Program-made: the position numbers and the translations under genes
DNA from: an uncultured Marvinbryantia sp.
GTDB lineage: Bacteria > Bacillota > Clostridia > Lachnospirales > Lachnospiraceae
DNA length: 8,564 nt
Assembly (NCBI GenBank): GCA_934373455.1
Contig: CAKRON010000104.1
Coordinates: 1 to 8,564, forward strand
Reading direction: 5' to 3'
Shown here: piece after piece, positions 5,534 to 8,564 of the stretch
Numbering within the stretch: position 1 is the stretch's first letter
Layout: the number at the start of each line of letters is the position of its first letter
The notes under the pieces: generated by a model
The model's database searches: none
The model's input: only the letters and a program-made list of their open reading frames with translations
Told to the model about the DNA's origin: nothing

Positions 5534-7261
5534 TTATTCGACTCCCAGTGTGATATGAGTACTTCCGGTTGAATTTTTTAATCCTGTATTTGATTCACTG
5601 TTTCCACTAAATATCTGTTTTGCTTTTTTAAGCCCAGATCCCAGTTCTTCCATCGTGCGGTCGTAGGAATCCTGTGCTTCCTGTTTAATATCACTGATTC
5701 CTGTGGTGGTTTCGATATTTGCCACATCATCTAATGGCAGTATGTAATATTTAGATCCGGCATTATCCTGATAACGGTATACCCAGGTTGGAAGCAGATC
5801 AATATCCTTTATTGTAACGTTGCCATTCGAATCCTGATGAAGTGTCAATGTTACCATAACACCATCTTCGGTATGACCGGTAGGCATTTCGTCCATCAGA
5901 TAGGTGCGCTGATTACTGAGCGCATTACCTTCTGAGTAAATGCAGAACATATGACCACTTCCATTGGAAGCATTCAAAACATCAATCGGCTGTTCGCAGT
6001 GCGGATGACCACCTATGATCGTATTCACGCCCAAATCACAAAGCTTTTGGGCCATTTCGTCCTGATAAGTAGATTCTTCCAACTGATATTCTGTTCCCCA
6101 GTGCATTTGTGCGATGATAAACTGGGCGCCTTCTGTCTTCATTGAGGCAATGTTATGTTGTATTTCTGTATAAAAGCTGTTCAAATCATTATAATCAAAG
6201 GTATTAACCAGATCCCAGTCTTCCTGCATAAGCGGAATTCCATTCAGATTTGTTCCTTCACCGTCTGTTTCATATACATAATCGATAAATCCTACTTTTA
6301 TACCATTGATATCTTCTATCGTATACTGTTTATCCGTATTTTTTTCCCGAACTCCGGAAAATGCAATATTTTTTTGATTGTACACTTCCATCGTTCGATG
6401 AAAACCATCGGAACCTCCATCATATACATGATTGCTTGCCAGAAACTGTAAATCTACGCCTGCATCTCTGATATTTTCTATAATTACATCCGGCGATAAA
6501 AATAATGGATATCCGGAATATCCGGCATCCGGACCTGCCAGTGAACCTTCAAATTCACAGGTCATAAAATCTGGTGCACTGTAGTATGGTGTAATATATT
6601 TATAAATAGAAGAAAAATCATAATTACCTTCTGCATCCGGGTAGGAATCTATAAATGGAGAGTGAAGCAGCATACATCCAGTACTTCCGATCGTAATGTC
6701 CTTTTCCGGATATATATAAGTTGTTTCCGTTTCTGATTCTGTCTGTAGTTCTGTCTCTGGTATCGCTTTGTTGATCCCACCTGCCCCATGAATTACATTT
6801 ACACATAGCATAATTACACTGATTCCAACTACAGGAGTTATCAGGCTGGTTTTCCATTCTCCGCTAAACCACTCACGTACAAGATACTTGCCATATTCCT
6901 GTGGTGTCAACTCTGTGCGAATGTTGGCATGACGTTTTCGCTGCATCTCACGTTCGGATTTCCAAAGATTAAAAGTTTTCTTGCAATATTTCTTTATTGT
7001 ATCCAGATTCAAAGTAGCGGATGTTGGTTTTTTGACGGCCTTTTTTTTCTTTGGAATATCTTCCTTTTCTTCAGGATCTAAGTCAGGCAATACTGCTTTA
7101 TCATCAGTCTTCTTTTTTTGTGTCTGAGCTTCAGCCATACGTTTTCTGCGCAATTCTTCCAAGCGTTTTTCTCTGCTGTATACCGTATTCCATGCTTCCC
7201 GTACAATAGGTTTTTCTGTTTCTTCATTCTGAAGACTTTCTCTGTTATGTTCTTCGTCCAT
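5534..7261 (-). CDS. Membrane-anchored CapA-family (poly-gamma-glutamate capsule type) metallophosphatase-like protein
   Basis: The 575-residue product belongs to the CapA/PGA_cap group, linked by family to poly-gamma-glutamate capsule synthesis or anchoring; members share the calcineurin-like phosphoesterase fold. Residues 1-135 are a highly charged head rich in Lys, Arg and Glu, predicted cytoplasmic. One membrane segment spans about 140-158, followed by a Glu/Thr-rich linker and the outside domain from about 187. Family motifs are TGCMLLHSP (194-202), CEFEG (235-239), ASNHVYDGG (275-283), MHWGTEY (386-392) and GGHPHCEQP (417-425). The usual Asp of the first motif is Cys196 and the usual NLE of the second is EFE. 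The C-terminus is Ser/Gly/Asn-rich. I chose the ATG at 7261 because AGGGAG lies 6 bases upstream; an in-frame ATG at 7276 has AAAGGA too close. No capB, capC or capE is adjacent, so a capsule role is doubtful. Confidence 0.88.
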   Translation of the reverse strand: MDEEHNRESLQNEETEKPIVREAWNTVYSREKRLEELRRKRMAEAQTQKKKTDDKAVLPDLDPEEKEDIPKKKKAVKKPTSATLNLDTIKKYCKKTFNLWKSEREMQRKRHANIRTELTPQEYGKYLVREWFSGEWKTSLITPVVGISVIMLCVNVIHGAGGINKAIPETELQTESETETTYIYPEKDITIGSTGCMLLHSPFIDSYPDAEGNYDFSSIYKYITPYYSAPDFMTCEFEGSLAGPDAGYSGYPLFLSPDVIIENIRDAGVDLQFLASNHVYDGGSDGFHRTMEVYNQKNIAFSGVREKNTDKQYTIEDINGIKVGFIDYVYETDGEGTNLNGIPLMQEDWDLVNTFDYNDLNSFYTEIQHNIASMKTEGAQFIIAQMHWGTEYQLEESTYQDEMAQKLCDLGVNTIIGGHPHCEQPIDVLNASNGSGHMFCIYSEGNALSNQRTYLMDEMPTGHTEDGVMVTLTLHQDSNGNVTIKDIDLLPTWVYRYQDNAGSKYYILPLDDVANIETTTGISDIKQEAQDSYDRTMEELGSGLKKAKQIFSGNSESNTGLKNSTGSTHITLGVE

Positions 7262-7300
7262 ATTTTTCTCCCTCATGTCCTTTCAGACTTATTCTATGGT

Positions 7301-7329
7301 ATCATAGCATTTTTCCCATTATTTGTCAT
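7301..7329 (-). promoter_or_regulatory. Sigma-A promoter of the CapA-like gene
   Basis: On the minus strand ATGACA (7324-7329) and TATGAT (7301-7306) are separated by 17 bases, one mismatch from each consensus hexamer. The -10 is extended (TG-C-TATGAT). Transcription would start near 7294, about 33 bases upstream of the ATG at 7261. With the terminator upstream, this makes the gene its own transcription unit. Confidence 0.75.
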
Positions 7330-7362
7330 CTGATAATTCTGTCATGTACTTGTATATTTATA

Positions 7363-7408
7363 CTTCAAAAAAAGTGCTGATGAAGTCATTAACTTCGTCA
7401 GCACTTTT
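7363..7408 (-). terminator. Rho-independent terminator after the AICAR formyltransferase gene
   Basis: AAAGTGCTGA (7371-7380) pairs with TCAGCACTTT (7398-7407), and GAAGT (7382-7386) with ACTTC (7392-7396). One mismatch separates the two runs and the loop is 5 bases. On the minus strand the stem runs into seven T. It lies about 50 bases past the stop codon at 7458, the strongest terminator in the window. Confidence 0.92.
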
Positions 7409-7457
7409 GACCTTATATTTTATTTGATTCTAATACAGCATACAAAAATTAACTGAA

Positions 7458-8564
7458 CTAGTGATGGAACAGACGGATTCCTGTAAACGCCATAACCATC
7501 TGATATTTGTTACAGCATTCGATTACCAGATCGTCTCTGACAGATCCACCTGGCTGTGCAATATATTTTACACCGCTCTTATGAGCACGTTCGATATTGT
7601 CACTGAATGGGAAGAAAGCATCTGATCCAAGTGTTACCCCATCCATCTGATCCAGCCATGCACGTTTTTCTTCTCTTGTAAAGACTTCTGGTTTTTCAGT
7701 GAATACTTTTTCCCATGCACCATCAGCCAGTACATCCATATATTCTTCTCCGATATATACGTCAATCGCATTATCACGATCTGCACGGCGGATGCCTTCT
7801 TTAAATGGGAGATTCATAACTTTTGGACACTGACGAAGCAGCCAGTTATCTGCTTTCTGACCTGCCAGACGAGTGCAGTGTACACGAGACTGCTGTCCTG
7901 CACCGATACCAATTGCCTGACCGTCTTTTACGAAGCAGACAGAGTTGGACTGTGTATATTTCAGTGTGATCAGAGCAATCTTCATGTCGCGGATTGCATC
8001 TTCAGAAAGTTCTTTATTTTCTGTTACAATATTTGATAACAGTTCATCGTTGATTGGCAGTTCCTGACGTCCCTGTTCAAAAGTAATACCAAATACTTCT
8101 TTATGTTCAATTGGAGCTGGTCTGTATTCAGGGTCAATCTGAATGACATTATAATTGCCATTTTTCTTTGCTTTCAGAATTTCCAGAGCTTCTTCTGTAT
8201 ATCCTGGTGCAATCACGCCATCGGATACTTCACGTTTGATCAGCATAGCAGTATCTTTATCACAAGTATCAGAAAGAGCAATGAAATCTCCAAAGGAAGA
8301 CATTCTGTCAGCGCCTCTGGCTCTCGCATAAGCACATGCCAGTGGAGAAAGTTCGCCGCAGTCATCTACCCAGTAAATCTTTGCAAGAGTTTCTGTCAGC
8401 GGAAGTCCAATCGCTGCTCCTGCTGGTGACACATGCTTAAAAGATGTAGCAGCAGGAAGTCCGGTAGCTTCTTTTAATTCTTTTACAAGCTGCCAGCCGT
8501 TTAATGCGTCAAGAAAATTAATATATCCAGGTCTTCCGGATAATACGGTAATCGGCAGTTCGCC
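7458..8564 (-). CDS. purH: Phosphoribosylaminoimidazolecarboxamide (AICAR) formyltransferase, N-terminus cut by window edge
   Basis: The enzyme moves a formyl group from 10-formyltetrahydrofolate to AICAR, giving FAICAR, the second-last step of purine synthesis in the cytoplasm. The visible 368 residues begin in frame at the right edge with GELPITVLSGRPGYINFLDA and run to the stop. Family motifs are the catalytic Lys-His in SFKHVSPAGAA (visible residues 43-44 of KH), LKYTQSNSVCF, GAGQQSRVHCTRLAG, GSDAFFPFSDN and the terminal RLFHH. These match the formyltransferase half of vertebrate ATIC more closely than E. coli PurH (KHVNPCG). Lachnospiraceae proteins of this kind, as I recall, are about 390 residues and lack the IMP cyclohydrolase domain, in which case only about 20 residues are missing. 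That cannot be checked here, since the cyclohydrolase domain would lie off the window. An internal GTG at 8432 is not the start, as the conserved frame continues upstream. It ends in a strong terminator. Confidence 0.95.
   Translation of the reverse strand, partial: GELPITVLSGRPGYINFLDALNGWQLVKELKEATGLPAATSFKHVSPAGAAIGLPLTETLAKIYWVDDCGELSPLACAYARARGADRMSSFGDFIALSDTCDKDTAMLIKREVSDGVIAPGYTEEALEILKAKKNGNYNVIQIDPEYRPAPIEHKEVFGITFEQGRQELPINDELLSNIVTENKELSEDAIRDMKIALITLKYTQSNSVCFVKDGQAIGIGAGQQSRVHCTRLAGQKADNWLLRQCPKVMNLPFKEGIRRADRDNAIDVYIGEEYMDVLADGAWEKVFTEKPEVFTREEKRAWLDQMDGVTLGSDAFFPFSDNIERAHKSGVKYIAQPGGSVRDDLVIECCNKYQMVMAFTGIRLFHH

Noticed and set aside
5510..5545. Terminator at the end of the CapA-like gene
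   Set aside because: GAGTCG and CGACaCTC can pair only with a bulge and no T-run follows. Readthrough into the LysM gene cannot be excluded.
5951..6451. Open frames on the plus strand opposite the CapA-like gene
   Set aside because: They have no ribosome sites and read as Phe/Ile-rich antisense of a conserved coding region.
7262..7276. ATG at 7276 as start of the CapA-like gene
   Set aside because: Its AAAGGA lies only 1-2 bases away, too close. AGGGAG is correctly placed for the ATG at 7261.
1..8564. A novel multi-gene defence, mobile or biosynthetic system
   Set aside because: The genes are recognisable single units with separate promoters and terminators. There are no nuclease, toxin, reverse transcriptase, integrase or repeat-array signs. 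The SOS-controlled LysM gene and the altered CapA protein are the only parts that stand out.

Overview
The window looks like a piece of a low-GC Firmicutes chromosome, most likely from a gut Lachnospiraceae (Blautia/Ruminococcus-like). The basis is AT-rich spacers, strong GGAGG-type ribosome binding sites, a small Lys/Ala-rich protein resembling DUF6465, a Lachnospiraceae-style AICAR formyltransferase ending in RLFHH, and SOS boxes of the Firmicutes form GAAC-N4-GTTY. The placement is inferred from protein resemblance, not from a search. It reads as ordinary chromosome: I see no IS element, phage gene, CRISPR array, tRNA or rRNA, and no spacer exceeds about 230 bases.

Layout. (1) 1-983, minus: secreted 5'-nucleotidase/metallophosphatase, cut by the left edge, with its own promoter. 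(2) 1214-1600, minus: small DUF6465-like protein, followed by three hairpins, the last a likely terminator. (3) 1795-2649, plus: AraC-family regulator, divergent from (2), with an inverted repeat in its leader. (4) 2744-3760, minus: galE, convergent with (3) across a terminator. (5) 3969-4961, plus: aldo/keto reductase of the YghZ/Gpr type, divergent from galE, with an inverted repeat against its extended -10 promoter. (6) 5027-5356, minus: a 109-residue membrane-anchored LysM protein resembling the SOS division inhibitor YneA. (7) 5534-7261, minus: membrane-anchored CapA-like protein with a long charged cytoplasmic head and altered metal motifs. (8) 7458-8564, minus: AICAR formyltransferase, cut by the right edge, with a strong terminator.

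How the genes fit together. Most genes look like single transcription units with their own promoter or terminator, so this is not one pathway operon. Loose themes are cell surface functions (secreted nucleotidase, CapA-like protein, LysM protein), sugar metabolism and its control (galE, aldo/keto reductase, AraC regulator) and purine metabolism (AICAR formyltransferase, 5'-nucleotidase). The clearest regulatory story is the LysM gene: a perfect TTGACA-17-TATAAT promoter with three LexA-type boxes placed upstream of -35, in the spacer, and just past the start of transcription. This points to tight SOS control of a division inhibitor, here without lexA beside it.
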